Shown: one piece after another, positions 10,725 through 22,499 of the stretch
How the letters are laid out: every line of letters begins with the position of its first letter
Position numbering within the stretch: the stretch's first letter is position 1
NCBI GenBank assembly: GCA_022376465.1
Contig: JACDTU010000003.1
Location: 310,001 to 374,000 of the forward strand
Direction of reading: 5' to 3'
Length of the DNA stretch: 64,000 bases
DNA from: Cubamyces lactineus
Lineage: Eukaryota > Basidiomycota > Agaricomycetes > Polyporales > Polyporaceae
Notes under the pieces: model-generated
What the model was told of the DNA's origin: nothing
The model's input: only the letters and a program-made list of their open reading frames with translations
Database searches by the model: none
Made by a program: the position numbers and the translations under genes

Positions 10725-11053
10725 ATCTTGTTTATTTACAGTTGTAGTTGTTTCGTCTAGTTTCATAAACAATCTACTTGCCGACAGTGCTTTCTGAACG
10801 ATGTTTGAGGGCCCAAGCCAAGGAGCAGCCTGCGGCTATGCAGGTTCATTCGCTGCCCAGAGGAGATCGGAAAACGCGTCGCACCGTTGAAAATTTGTTA
10901 GTACAGTCTTTTCTCGCGCTTTGTAACACCGCAGACATTCTCAATCACGATTCATACGACAGATCGCTCGTCTATTTGTACACACATTGCGCTCGGCAGG
11001 ATAGAACCCTAGAAGTTAGAGCCACCTCCAACCCACGTCTGCGGTCCACGAAC

Positions 11054-12821
11054 TCAGTAGTGGCCGAGGATGTTAGTGGGCTTGTACGGCTCCTCCAGAT
11101 ACTTGATCTCCTCAGCGGTCAACTTCACGTTCAACGCGCCTATATGCAGGTGAGTAACTTGGTCGCCTGCGTACTGCCGAGTGTACGTACCCAAGATGTC
11201 CTCAAGGTTCTTGAGGCTGGTGGTGCCGATGATGGGCGCAGTCACGCCGGGCTTGGAGAGCACCCAGGCGGTCGAGATCTGCGCCATGCTCACGCCCTTC
11301 TTCTTAGCGAGCTCTTCGACGCTGCAAGAAATTGTATCAGCTACGGCTTTCGGGGGCAGACTTTGAATGAGTGAACGCACCGGCCGACGATAGCTGACAA
11401 GCTAGGCATGTTGAAGGCCATGAGGAACCTACACGTCGTATGCTGATGTGAGCGACAGATCTCGCAGAGGTCGATATCATGTCACGTACGCATCGGTCTT
11501 GAGACGGACGGTCTCTTCGCCCAGGGGACGGGTGAGCAGGCCACGGCCAAGCGGCGACCACGGGATAGAACCAACGCCGAAAAGCTGTCACAGACAATCG
11601 TCAGGAGATGCGAAGGCCAGCAACACGCCCGCACATACCTTCAAGGTCGGGAACATCTCCCGCTCTTCCTCGCGGTAGATCAAGCTGTAGTGGTTCTGCA
11701 TGGAGACGAACGGCGTCAGGTTGTGCGTGATCGCGTAGTCTATGGCATCCGTTCAGCGTTTCTGTGCAGCAACAGTAAAGAGAAGCCGTTGGTTGACGTA
11801 CTCTGCATCTGGTGGACTAGACGTGGAGTGAAGCGAAAGATTAGCGGATTATCACGGGCGTTCGGCGGAGGGAGCGTACATTGGTATGCGTAGCAGGAGC
11901 TCATGCCGATGTAGCGGACGTATCCGGCCTTCACGACGTCGTGGAGAGCTTGCATCTGGGTCATCGCGAACGTTAGGTGCTAATTTATTACCCACGCAGG
12001 AAGGGTTTACGTACCGTCTCCTCAATGGGGGTCTCGTTGTCGAAACGATGGCCTAGATAACAAAGCAGGTGAACAAACATGACGGCGGTCATCGATAGCA
12101 ACGACAACTTACATTGGAGCAGGTCAATGTAGTCCAGCTGGAGACGCTCCAAGCTCGCCTTCACGGAGTCGAAGATGTGCTGCGTAGGTCAAGAGTATGC
12201 GTCTCAGCCACATATCGAACTGGTGAGGGACGTGGTATTGTATTGCTGACCTTCCGGCTCAAGCCCTTCTGGTTGATGACTCCGTATTTCACGGAGTCGA
12301 AACCGGGCACCCAAGAGGTCACAGAAGGGTCTTTCAGGACAGGGCTGTACAGCTATATTGCGCCGAGGGTCAACATTTCACAAATGCCGCAGTGAATTTG
12401 AGTACGACGAAATACCTTGGTCATGATGACGAGCTCCTCCCGAGGGAGGTTGAGCTTCTTGATTGCCCTACCCAGGATCACCTCCGAGAGGCCGTTCGAG
12501 TACGCCTGTACGCGCGCATCACGTCAGCGCAACGCGTCCAAGAGAGAACGCAGCATTCAGGAGGACGTACGTCCGCAGTGTCGAAAGTCTGGATACCGTG
12601 ATCATAGGCAAACTTGATGTGCTTGATCGCCTCTTCCTCGGGCAAGACCCATCCCTGCCACTCGGGCGTGCCGTAGGACATGCAACCAAGGATGATCCTG
12701 GAGACTTTCAGTCCAGAGCTGCCAAGGCGGACTGGGCGAAATGGCTTTGAGTATGCGGACAATACCGCATCATGATATATGCGAGTGAAGGCTCACCGTA
12801 CTCCATCTTCGTGTTAGACAT
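11054..12821 (-). CDS. Aldo/keto reductase
   Basis: NAD(P)H-dependent oxidoreductase of the aldo/keto reductase superfamily (aryl-alcohol dehydrogenase-like), cytosolic TIM barrel. Thirteen exons in minus-strand order: 12821-12797, 12731-12571, 12505-12416, 12352-12251, 12179-12113, 12052-12015, 11955-11880, 11816-11802, 11739-11639, 11584-11490, 11428-11381, 11321-11191, 11139-11054. They sum to 344 aa, normal for the family. Seen are EYVRLGSSGLKVSRIILG at the start, the catalytic tetrad candidates Asp in FDTAD, Tyr in DAYSNG, Lys in VIMTK and His in LLQCHRFD, the substrate-side MQNHYSLIYREEE, and the cofactor-site STAWVLSKPGV / IIGTTSLKNLEDIL near the end. One exon is only 15 nt. A decayed relative lies just upstream (13.3-13.6 kb). 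The neighbours UstYa and P450 suggest a role in secondary metabolism. Confidence 0.93.
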
Positions 12822-13313
12822 CTCGGAAGGTGTGTTGATAGTTGTTCAAGTGGTGCAGGTGCGTTGGGAGTTGGTGTGAGGGTGAGTGTGCATCCGACGT
12901 TGACCTCTGCATTCTTATATACTCCATTCCCTCCGACCGAAGAACGATTGAAAGAAACAACGTGGGATGTGCTCTGCCAACTTTGAGCCTGCGTGAAGAC
13001 AAGCTGCCGGCCGAATGCACGCAGAGTACGCATACTACAAGCGAAAAGGAGCCTCCTCCGCACCCACATCGGAGCATGCAGTGGGGGCCGGCCTCAAGCT
13101 GAACTCCGACCAGGAATAGCACTGCTACTCCTCGGTTGGACAACCGCCGCGCACACGTCGTCCGTCGGCAGAAACACATCTGGAGAGAAACTGATGAAGC
13201 CGCTTTCGTAGGACCAGTATCGAATTTGACAAAGCCCTGGGTCTCAGAACTTGTGGAGGCGTGTACCGTGACCCAGATCATGTCCGGTCGGAGAACGCTT
13301 ATCCACTGGGATG
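12822..13313. other. Upstream region of the aldo/keto reductase
   Basis: About 490 bp with no supported gene. A TATATA-like stretch around 12914-12919 (read on either strand) lies about 95 bp upstream of the ATG at 12821. Confidence 0.35.
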
Positions 13314-13640
13314 TCATCCAGTCTCGTCCTCGAAGTCCTGGCTGGTGCAGCCGACGCTATGTACGGCGACATATGACCTAGAGAGCAATAACGCGATGTC
13401 GACCTGAGCCATGCTCGTGCGCGTCTTCTTGGGAAAACTCCTCGACGAGTCGGAGCGCATGTGGGGCCTCACATATGTGGTAAGCGCCCATGCCAAACTG
13501 GTACCGTGACGCATGGCCAGTCTTGACCACGCCGTGAAAACAGTTGCATCCAAGCTCATCACTGTTGCTCAGTCATAGGAAATCCCAAAGTGCGATGGAC
13601 AGGCAAACGCACCGTCTCCTCGACTGGAAGCAGTGGCCTA
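13314..13640 (-). pseudogene. Decayed aldo/keto reductase fragment
   Basis: The minus-strand frame 13314-13562 contains KKTRTSMAQVDIALLLSR, which aligns with KKKGVSMAQISTAWVLSK of the intact neighbour. It is followed after a short break by VGCTSQDFEDETG, which aligns with IGTTSLKNLEDILG. DNA further right (13606-13640) still resembles the CGTCTCCTC...TGGCCTA exon 6 region of the gene. The conserved blocks are out of register or missing, the N-terminal barrel is not found, and no full frame can be built. This is best read as a degenerating tandem duplicate. Confidence 0.6.
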
Positions 13641-13921
13641 CTACATCACATTCAAGCTGATGACAGCTTGAGTTCGGGCAGGCCGTGGATACAATCTAAG
13701 CCCATCGATATCCCCATGGATTACTACACCGTCTTCGCCTCGACAAAGCGGCTGCGACGCAGACGATGCCGCCGCCGACCGCTGCGTAGGTGAGCCTATT
13801 GTGCCTAACATCCGGTACAATGTATCTCGAGGTAAATACAGGCGTTGCGTTCCCGACAGCACACTCCGTCAATCCGCACTGTCACTCGCCATCCGGTACT
13901 TACGGCTACACAATCCACGAT
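13641..13921. other. Short spacer between AKR remnant and UstYa-like gene
   Basis: No gene supported; it probably contains the 3' end of the UstYa-like transcript. Confidence 0.35.
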
Positions 13922-14684
13922 CTAATAAGGGTTGTCACCGTTCAATGGCAGCGGCGGGTGTTCGGTCAGATACCGCCGCAGCGCCGTCCAGTCCCTGCAC
14001 CGATGCACTGCCCCGTACCCAGTCGAATAATACTCCCATCGTCCATCTTTCAATTCGACCCCCGCGTCATCGAGCGTCGTGTCTGCTTGGCAGAGTACCG
14101 TCTGGCGCATGAACCGTAGGCAATGCTCGACGTGGTGCGCAAAGCCTGCCCTGCGGCCCTCCGCGGGGTGTCCTTCTCCACCTCCATCAGCAGAGCCGTA
14201 GGCGAACCCCTCGTTCCCCGAGGCAGGCGCGTCCTCCGGGAGGGCGTACGCGACGCGGAAGACGTCGAGGCAGTGTAGTTGGTGCACGATCGAGAGGTGA
14301 AACGTGCGGTTGAGGTGCGCGGGGCCGACGGGGACGAAGCCATCGTTGGGCGGGAAGATCGTGCCCCATTCGTCGTCTGCGTACATTGAGAAGTAGGGTT
14401 CGCCTGGAACAAGGAGCATCCCTACGCGCGGGAGCTTGATGGGCAGCTCGGTGGGGTGGTCGTCGCCGATGTAGGCTACGAACAGTGCGGTGAGTGTTCA
14501 TCGAACGGCGGGAGACGGGAGATGTGGAGGGAGGGACGGACGTACAGTAGACGGTCTTGGTGGGTAGGAGGACGCGTTCGTAGTTGGATACGGTGCGGAA
14601 GATGAATGCCCCATTGAGGATGGTGAAGACGAGTAGGACATAGAAGGTGGCCCGCCATGATGCCGCTGCATGCTTGGCCATCAT
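13922..14684 (-). CDS. UstYa-like oxidase (DUF3328)
   Basis: Two exons, 14684-14546 and 14475-13922, give 230 aa. The N-terminus has one membrane anchor (FYVLLVFTILNGAFIF), followed by YIGDDHPTELP, WGTIFPPNDGFVPVGP and the two HxxHC motifs that define the family: HQLHCLD and HHVEHCLRFMRQTVLC. It ends with a CRDW-containing block. Characterised relatives in ascomycetes (ustiloxin, cyclochlorotine and other dikaritin pathways) oxidise or cyclise ribosomal peptides or tailor small molecules, and the paired His/Cys motifs are thought to bind copper. A second in-frame ATG at 14681 is an equally possible start. It is transcribed head-to-head with the small membrane protein at 15308 across a 623-bp shared promoter. 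Substrate unknown. Confidence 0.9.
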
Positions 14685-15307
14685 GAACGTCGAGGCGTAC
14701 TCTGGCCTACTTCAGACAAGATCGTTCTGGCCGGCCCCCCACAGGCATGCTGGTATAAGTGACGTGCGTACGACCATTGTGCGTACTGAGACCATGGGAT
14801 CGCATCACGGGCGTTGTACTGAGAAACTTACGGACGCAAGGTCTTATTCCTCGGTTGTTCCGACCTAGAAGTCCGGCGAAGCCAGAAGGCGGCTGGGTCC
14901 CTGTAACAAGAACATCAGCTTCAACGAGGGCGAGGTGGACTTCTGCAGTGAAATGCCCGGCGGGTACCTGCAGAAGCGCATGCGCATCTGCCATGGTCAG
15001 ACAGTGCATGCTATATGACAAGCTGTTTAATTCCATTGACACCGAAGGCAGGTTGTCGGAGGATCAATCGCGGAATCTATCCATCGCACCTCGATCGGCG
15101 CCTCACACGGTCGAGCCGGGGATTTCCACGCTCTCACTCAGGCATTCGCAGAAGGATGTTCGAGGGTGCAACTTCGCTTCTTAAGAGCGTGGCGGATGCC
15201 TCCGACCGGCAGAAGGGCGACTGAAGTCCAACGCACGCAGACCAGTTCGTCGACCATATGAGCCTCGTCTGCCACGGCGCCATCTTCTCGAACTCTGTCG
15301 CTTTCAG
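14685..15307. promoter_or_regulatory. Shared divergent promoter region, UstYa-like gene / small membrane protein
   Basis: A 623-bp intergenic segment separates the two start codons, which point away from each other, so both promoters must lie here. No TATA box or known operator could be assigned with confidence. Short frames inside it carry no recognisable motif. Confidence 0.55.
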
Positions 15308-15722
15308 ATGAGGTTAGTACTCTCTCGTCGAAATAGCTCACGGGTTGATTGACTCTCACCTACTCAGCACAAGTAGCCTTCACCACACCGCAGAGTACAC
15401 CCCACTGGTGACCGACGCTGACGACGTCAAAGCGCACCTTGTGGACGCCGAGTGGGCCGAGCACGATGACGCTCGCCGCAAGAGCGGAAGTAGTAACATT
15501 TTCAACGCGAGGATGGGGGTCGCGGTACTCCTTTTGATCAACCTCCTGCTGTGGGCCTACGCCGCGCTCCGACTAGAGGGAGCAGCTGTATTCCTGGGGG
15601 AGTTGGTGGAGGCGGAATACGGACCTGCTCGCAACTTGCCACTTCCAGATCCTTTGGACGGGTTGGGAGAGTTCTTGGCGATGAGAGAATCTCAAGCTGC
15701 GCGGGCGTCGGCGGGTGGCTAG
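15308..15722 (+). CDS. Small single-pass membrane protein with UstYa-like juxtamembrane segment
   Basis: The model uses a 5-nt first exon, 15308-15312 (ATGAG, then donor GTTAGT), and a second exon 15368-15722, giving 119 aa. The N-terminal part contains EYTPLVTDAD and a charged stretch. One hydrophobic helix (MGVAVLLLINLLLWAYAAL) follows, then EYGPARNLPLPDPLDGL and a short Ala/Ser-rich end. The Tyr-Thr-Pro-Leu opening, the single helix and the Leu-Pro-x-Pro-Asp-Pro-x-x-Gly-Leu segment recall the N-terminal part of many basidiomycete UstYa-type proteins, but the HxxHC catalytic half is absent. It may be a stand-alone partner subunit or a truncated copy. The very short first exon is a weak point. 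Confidence 0.55.
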
Positions 15723-16356
15723 TCGGATTCAAGCTGGACGAAGCGTGGGCCGGCATGCGATATGTTGTATTAAATTCTGCGGAACGTCCTTTAGGATGCA
15801 TTGGCGCTGCACACTGCTCAGGCCTCAGGAGCTGAAATATGTCCGAGGAAAGGCAAACTGCGAGTAGTGTGCGCACTGGCCTGTAAGACAGAGTCGTCAA
15901 TGATTATGATGAGAGTCGCAAGAGCATTGATTGCAAGCAGGAACGCCCGGGGCCACCGTCGGCTCATGGGCGCTTGAATGGCGGTTGCAGTGCTAGCCAG
16001 CGCTCGTTCAAACTCTAACTATACTTACCGTTTCGGAGCAACCCACGCCTCGCATATAGACGCAATGGCCAGCCCTCAGTCAAATTCATCGGTCCGCCGT
16101 CCTATCTCCCCGCTTTCTTTTCAGGGGTATCTGAAGCTCCAGATCCAAGTCTTTACGAGGAGAACATTCCGCGTGCATTACACCAGCAACCGCTATCCGC
16201 GGCTCTTCTCTGCCCATCTGAATTCACGTCTCGGCCGGATAGCACGCCCTTCCGCCGGTCTGAATCTCTCATCAGGGCGGGCGAGGCGCTCTTCAATTAG
16301 TGCCTTAGCATCTGGTTGCAGGACCCAGGCATCTTTCCCCGACCTTTCTGACTGCC
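15723..16356. other. Intergenic region before P450 gene 1
   Basis: About 630 bp with no supported gene; it should contain the P450 promoter. No repeated KEX2-type peptide precursor frame was seen here. Confidence 0.4.
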
Positions 16357-18868
16357 ATGTCTGTCCTCGTGTCGCTGTGCACGCTGCTGTTGGCGTATCT
16401 CCTGTGGAGGGCTGTCAGACCTCAGGCGTCCGCCAAGTCTAGTGTGCTGGCTAGTGTGCGAGGACCCAAGAAGGAACATTGGCTCACAGGTAGGCTACTC
16501 ATAGCAGACTTGATGCGTCGTAACCGAGGGCTTGACGCGCATGGCCTATCAGGAAACTTCCACAGGATCTTCAAGGACGGCCTACAATACAACCTAGCGC
16601 TCTTCAAAGAGTATGGTGGCGTGTTCAAGGTTCATGGAATGCTGGGCGTGAGTGGCTCTGAATGGTATACGAAGTGTGAATGGGAGAGGTTGATAGTCCT
16701 ATTAGGCAGAGCAGCTGCTCGTCCACGACCCGCTCGCCATCCAACAAATACTCGTGCGAGATCAGGACTCGTTCGAGGAAACAGACATGTTCATCGAGTA
16801 AGTTGTCCAATCAAACCGCGCTGATCGGATACATCCATCTTGACAAACTCGGCGGGCCTGTAGCACGAACAGGTTGCTTTTCGGCGAAGGCCTCATAGCT
16901 ACGCTGGGTACGCTCCCGTACGCCATCGATCACAGTCGTAGGCGCTCATGCATTCGGCTCGATAGGTGAACAGCACAAGAAGCAACGGAAGTTGCTCAAC
17001 CCGGTGTTTTCCCTCGCTAATCTTCGTGCCATCCTTCCACGGATTCAGCCGATTGCGAACGAGCTTACTGCCAGATTGCGGGCAGAGTTGCCACAGGACG
17101 GTAGTGCGTACAAGGAGTCAATGACCATGCGCCTGGATACTAATGGTTTGGCAGGCTTCAAGGAGATTGACGTGCTCCCTTGGCTGCGAAGGGGTACGCT
17201 GGAATACGTAGGCCGCGGGATACTTGGGGTCAAACTGGACTCTCTGGATTCAGCCAAAGCCAACGCTTACACGAGTGCGATATGCAACGTCCAGTACGTC
17301 TATGCTCCCTGTTTGGTTTCCACATCACCAAGCTGATCGGCTGCGTTCACGTAGACATGTCGCTCTCAAGGTCTTCTTCTTGAGGCCGTTCGTTCCATGG
17401 GCCGTTCGGAACCTGTCGCCCTATTGGGGCAATAAGCTCATCGATTGGCTGCCCTTCCCTGCGTTGCGTGAGCTGCGCGAAATTTCGTACGTGCTGCAAC
17501 GGTCCGCGAGGGACATCTTCCTCGCGAAGAAGGCGGAGGTGGAGGAGGTGGGAGCTGAAGAGGGGTCTTCGACTGACCTGATGAGCATCATGCGTACGTT
17601 CTCTATCACATCGAATGTCAAGGCGGTACCGGTTCTGACGGCACCACTAGTTAGAGCAAACTCGTCTACACAAGAGAAATCACGGCTTAGCGACGAGGAG
17701 CTCACCGGCCAAATCAAGTGTGTATTTATTACAGCGTGATTCACTTGATTCCGACTGGCATTCTCTGCTAGTACGTTTATGCTCGGAGGCCAGGAAACGA
17801 CGACCTCCGCCCTCGCGCGACTCCTTCACGTCCTCGCGCAAAATCAAGAAGCACAAGAACGCCTTCGCTCAGAGATTCGCGACGCAAAGCTCGCCCATGC
17901 TACCGCGGAAGGAGAGAGCGATCTCTCCAACTGGCAGCACGTGAGCCTGCCGTACGACGTCCTCATCGGGCTCCCATACCTTGATGCCGTCGTCCGCGAA
18001 ACGCTGCGCTTGTACCCGCCGACGAGCATGATGAACCGCGTGTACGTCTCCTCTCACTTGGACACCTGCTCGCACTCAGAATCATGCTCATTCACTGCGA
18101 TTGCCATTGCAGAGCGACGAAAGATGCGATCCTCCACCTGCAGTATCCAGTACACTCAGCCACGAGCGGTCGAGAGACGTCCGTCGTCCACGTCCCGGCG
18201 GGGACGAACGTCATTGTCTCCATCCTCGGCGCAAATCGCAGCAAGCGCGTGTGGGGCCCCGACGCGAACGAATGGCGCCCTGAGCGGTGGCTCGCTCAGG
18301 CTCCTGCTGGCGAGCGCGGCGGAATATCTGTAGCCGGGACAGGGGTCGATTTGGAGTTCGGGGACGAGTCTCAGGCTGTAACCGAGGGGTCCGAGAAGGA
18401 GGTAAGGTATCCGGGGGTGTATGGGTCTATGTGAGTGCTCGTCGGCGGATCAAAGCAGATCAGGATGCAAAGATTGATGTCTGTTCATCTAGGATGACAT
18501 TCTTTGGAGGAAGCCGCGCGTGCATGTGAGTGACCTCGTACCGCTGTGTCTATCTCGAGCTAACCCGAGCTTGCGTTTACAGCGGCTTCAAGTTCGCCGA
18601 GATGGAGATCAGTGAGTACATCCAGCTACGTCTCATGCTCACCGCCTTTCATAATGGTTATGTCTACATAGAGCAAGTGCTCGCGACCCTCTTGTCGACG
18701 ATGCACTTCGCGCTGCCGTCCGCGACTGACGCGGCTGGGAGCCGGAAGGAGATCTACTGGCGCATGGACGGGCTACAAGTTCCGGTTGTCCTCCCGCCTC
18801 ATGGGGACCACAAGACATCGCAAGTCCCGCTAGACATTCGCTTAGTGAAGGAGAGAGATTTTCTCTAA
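16357..18868 (+). CDS. Cytochrome P450 monooxygenase 1
   Basis: Heme-thiolate monooxygenase anchored in the ER by an N-terminal helix (VLVSLCTLLLAYLLW). Thirteen exons: 16357-16489, 16553-16647, 16706-16797, 16864-16907, 16966-17103, 17155-17293, 17355-17593, 17651-17717, 17772-18041, 18113-18430, 18493-18525, 18583-18611, 18672-18868, summing to 597 aa, slightly long for the superfamily. Landmarks are WxxxR-like EQHKKQRKLL (helix C), the I-helix GGQETTTSA, the ExxR motif in ETLRLYPP, WRPERW in the PERF position, and the heme loop FFGGSRACIGFKFAE with Cys split by an intron. The intron at 17104-17154 is 51 bp, so reading through it stays open; the spliced form is preferred because of the GTGCGT donor and the ACTAAT branch-like site. 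An extra 40-residue loop lies before the heme region. Clan membership cannot be told by eye. Confidence 0.94.
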
Positions 18869-18986
18869 GCATGTAGGCCAAGTAATGAGTCCGACTAGCA
18901 GTGCTTGTTTGCTTCCAGTGCGGATGAGGAGAATTGCAGGACGAAAGGAAGTATATTCACAGCTACAAGAGATATAGTATGAAGGC

Positions 18987-19268
18987 ATCCATCAGACATA
19001 CGTCCGGCTCGCTGGTTCGCGCTCCCGCCCACCCCGAAGGGAGACACAAGCAACGATCCAAACGTCCTCGAGACTGCCAAAAGGCAGCCATACTTCTCGG
19101 TTATACGAGCGGACGCTAGCGTCATCGACTGGATATGAAGGATGTGGCATGTGTAAACATGCGAGACTCGAGTTAGTACCTATAAAATAGATCCTAGCTG
19201 AGTATGTTCTGAGGAAACAGGGATGCATGATCGCGAAGTTTAATACGGCGGTGAGTTCAGGGCAGGAC
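18987..19268 (+). repeat. Dispersed 282-bp repeat, copy B
   Basis: Same ends and length as copies A and C. Internal short hairpins are visible: CTGCC-AAAA-GGCAG at 19074-19087 and GCATGT-GTAA-ACATGC at 19147-19162. A CCTATAAAATAG stretch follows near 19179-19190. It lies about 120 bp after the stop codon of P450 gene 1. Confidence 0.9.
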
Positions 19269-20521
19269 TTTCTCGACACATTTCCTGTTTGGGATATGAC
19301 GGTGAGCGCTTGCACAGCACCTCCCCGTTCTACGCTACGGTGACCCCAGTCCTCTAGTCTCACTGATCTTGTTGAAGCTTGATCTTGTGCCAGTGTCAGT
19401 GTCGGAAGAATGCCGTAAAGTGCAACCGACATGTTATGATAAGCAAGGTTCTACTAGAATGCTGGCATAGTACCGCTTGTCAGTACGTTGTAAGCGCTCA
19501 GGCGTTGTCTCATGGACGGCGGCACGCATGGACCACTCAACGGACAACATGTCTCATTGGCGCGCTCGTATGAGGCCCAATCATTCTTTGATTTCATCCA
19601 AGTATCTGTTAGGTGTGTTGCTTCCTCTGAACATACTACGTGTCAGTGCATCCACGTTCATTTGCTAAATACCGTGTTCAACAGATTCGGACGGGTCAGA
19701 GCTTTGAGCCCAATGTAACATTGATCCATTCCACGTTTAGCGGCATACTCTGCCCCGGATGCGCGTTACGTGCTGCAGAGTTCCTGCACTAGTAGGGTCA
19801 GTATCTTGGCGTCCAGCCAAGAGCAAGACTTCGCGAGGGTCCAAGACGGTCCGAGAGCTTCCAAAGCTTGTACTAGAACCCTTCAGAGGTATTGAGCGGT
19901 CAAAGTATTTGACACACAACGTTGTCTATTTCTTGCCATTTCGTGGATGCAATGCGCTAGTTCCAAGATGTTACAGGCCGTCACACTTGGATCCGGATTT
20001 CGGTAAGACAAGCAAGAAAGTGGTAGACGGTATGATTTAGCTCCCAAATACTGTTGAGTTCGTTCTATCTGATCAAAGAACCCCCATTTTTTCTTGCAGT
20101 GAGCTACGCATGGGACGTGGAGCAACCACAAGGCTAAGCAGCCATGGCAGAAGCTCCGTGGTAAAACGGACAAAGAGCAGAGAGTAAGCGCTGTCAACGC
20201 GGAGCCGACCCTGGCGCCCGGATCTATGCCATACCCAACTCGGGACAGCATAGGGCGCATGCCAACCGTCCTGCAGACTCATGACCATCGAGTCCGACCC
20301 GACGGCATGGTATTGTAGCTCTCATGCGTTTATATGCGCCGTCTCAGCGATCTAGTGGCCTCCCGAATGTCGATGCCCATCGCAGACCGTTTATGGCCGA
20401 CAATGAGCAGACGGAGTCGGTGTGACAGGTCAGGGGCTATGCTATGCCGCCGGGATATATCTTCTGGGAGCTTTGGCAAAGAGCTTGGATATCGACACCT
20501 GAACTAGCCACATTCGCCCGG
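19269..20521. other. Gene-free interval upstream of HMG-box gene 1
   Basis: About 1.25 kb. Short frames on both strands show no motif. It should contain the HMG gene promoter. Confidence 0.4.
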
Positions 20522-20527
20522 TATATA
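20522..20527 (+). promoter_or_regulatory. TATA-like element for HMG-box gene 1
   Basis: TATATA within CCGGTATATATTG, about 130 bp upstream of the ATG at 20655. Confidence 0.45.
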
Positions 20528-20654
20528 TTGTGCGAAAAGCAGTGAGTGCTTCCATCCTCTTTGCCCCCTCCCTCCCTCGCTTTCGCGCCCACTTTCGCAC
20601 TGTGTCCCTCTCGCATCCCGCTCACTACACGCCTGCTATCCACCTCTTGCAGCA

Positions 20655-22499
20655 ATGGACGAATTGCCGCAGGTACCACAGCAGGACACATCCGCGACAT
20701 CTCCGTCGGATTCAGAGTCAAGCTCGAAGAAGGAGCACATCCCTCGTCCGCCCAACGCTTTCATAATGTTCCGTATCTGGAGGAACGCGCAGCGAATGCG
20801 AGAATACGAGCGTCTGGGCGTGAAGCCAAGCATGCAAAAATATCTCTCACAGGACTACGGCGCCGAGTGGAATGCGCTCAGTAAGGAGGAGAAGGATTAC
20901 TGGAACCGTCTGGCGGCGGAAGAAATGAAGCGTCACAAGGAGCAGTACCCCGACTATAAGTATCGGCCTAACAAGACAAAGAGAAAGAACGACTCAGAGC
21001 TGGCCACAAGTCAAAAGCGTTGCAAGACTTCCGGCCCGCCCCGACTGCCTCAGATTGATACGGAATACTCTGGGCTCTCCGCGCCTCAATGGCTTCCCTC
21101 TCCCGAGCCATTGGCCCCTACTCCTAACCTTCTGACGCCCTCTTCATCCTCTTCTGGAAGCCTCCGCGCCAGCCCGAGCCTGTCACCCCCCACGCCTACC
21201 ACGAGCCACGTCAGTTACCAGGCTGTGCCTTTCAAGATGGAGTTGGAGCAGAAGATGTACCGTGAGGTATTGGCCATGAATTACGCAGTACGCATGAGTC
21301 AACGCTCTTATCTCCGTTCCATTTGGCTCACAGTCTTCGCAGAAGCCGCGCAACCCTAGGATCGCAAATACGGGTCTCCACGTCGCTGCCAGAACGCGCG
21401 GTGCTAGCGGTAGTCGGAGGCCTTGCATGCGTCCTAGCACCACACGGCCTACTACGACCGAACTCATGTCGCCCTCCGCGCCGTCGCATGCCGGCGCTGC
21501 TGGTTTGACGAATGGTCAATGGGACGACGTATATGTAAACGCCGGGGCCTCGGCATCAAGGCAGCTACAGATCAGTGTCGCAAGTATTGACCATTTTAAG
21601 GCGTGGCCACTATCTTACATTCTTTGTAACAGACTGCCGCTACGGTCGAGAAGACACCTTCCTCGACCCACGGCTGGAACGATGTATATGCTCCCCTCAA
21701 CGCGGGGTTCGTGGACTTTGGCGCCATGATTCACAGCCGTAGTCCGTCGGCGCAAGAATCGCATTTTCAGCCGTACCGTCCTCAGCAATGGTTATCTCCT
21801 CCGTCCACACGCCCGTTGAATTACCCTCCTCCTGCAGATTATCCCTTCTCTTTCTCCCTGCCGGAACCTCCTTTCAATTTATCAGCACGGCCCGACATTC
21901 ACATGTCGCGCAACGCTGTCCCGCAGGCCCAGCCTTTCTACGATGCTAGGTCACCAGCGACCCCCGTCCAGATGTCCACCGCCAACGTTCCGATAGCGTC
22001 GACGCGCATGTTTACTACGGGACCTTACCTTCGGGATCAAGGCTTCACTACCTCGAGCGTAGTATTGAACAGCGAAGCCGAACAGTTCCAACCGGAGTCC
22101 GGGCTGTTCGCTGCGCTCGGCAACGCTGAGGGCATATCATCGGCGTATGTAGAGTCCAACCCACCGGTTGAAGGCCACAGCGATTTTACAGATGCGCTCA
22201 GCGGAACCGGCCCTTCTTCCGCCTCATTCAACGGGAACACATCTGGCATGTACGCTACTGAAGCCGTAGCGGCGGCTACCTTTGCGCCTAGCCACGACAT
22301 CGCAGCCAACTTGCAGAGCGACTATCCTCCCATTGTCAATCACTACTCTTCCGACATCGCCCTATCGCAGCAATATCTTCGTGACCTACAAGATGGTACC
22401 CAGTCTGTTGGCATGCCCGAGAATCCTCTCGAGACACTTCCGGAGAGCGCGATATGGCCTGAGGGAGGATGGCTGGAATGGCCTAACGCTGGATTGTAG
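20655..22499 (+). CDS. HMG-box transcription factor 1 (MATA_HMG/Rox1-Prf1 type)
   Basis: Exons 20655-21287, 21334-21534, 21633-22499 give 566 aa. The donor of exon 2 could also be at 21529, removing two residues. The HMG box occupies about residues 30-105: HIPRPPNAFIMFRIWRNAQR, then DYGAEWNALSKEEKDYWNRL and HKEQYPDYKYRPNK. This is the canonical sequence-specific (SOX/MATA) form with the RPPNAF(I/M) start and the P-x-Y-x-Y-x-P end. Downstream is a long Ser/Pro/Thr-rich region typical of fungal activators, with an acidic/aromatic C-terminus (WPEGGWLEWPNAGL). It should act in the nucleus on DNA. Relatives control mating, fruiting or stress responses in basidiomycetes; which of these applies here is unknown. 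Confidence 0.9.

Noticed and set aside
10521..10772. Open frame within repeat copy A, and similar frames in copies B and C
   Set aside because: The frame is not conserved in the same way among the three copies, so it does not encode a shared protein.
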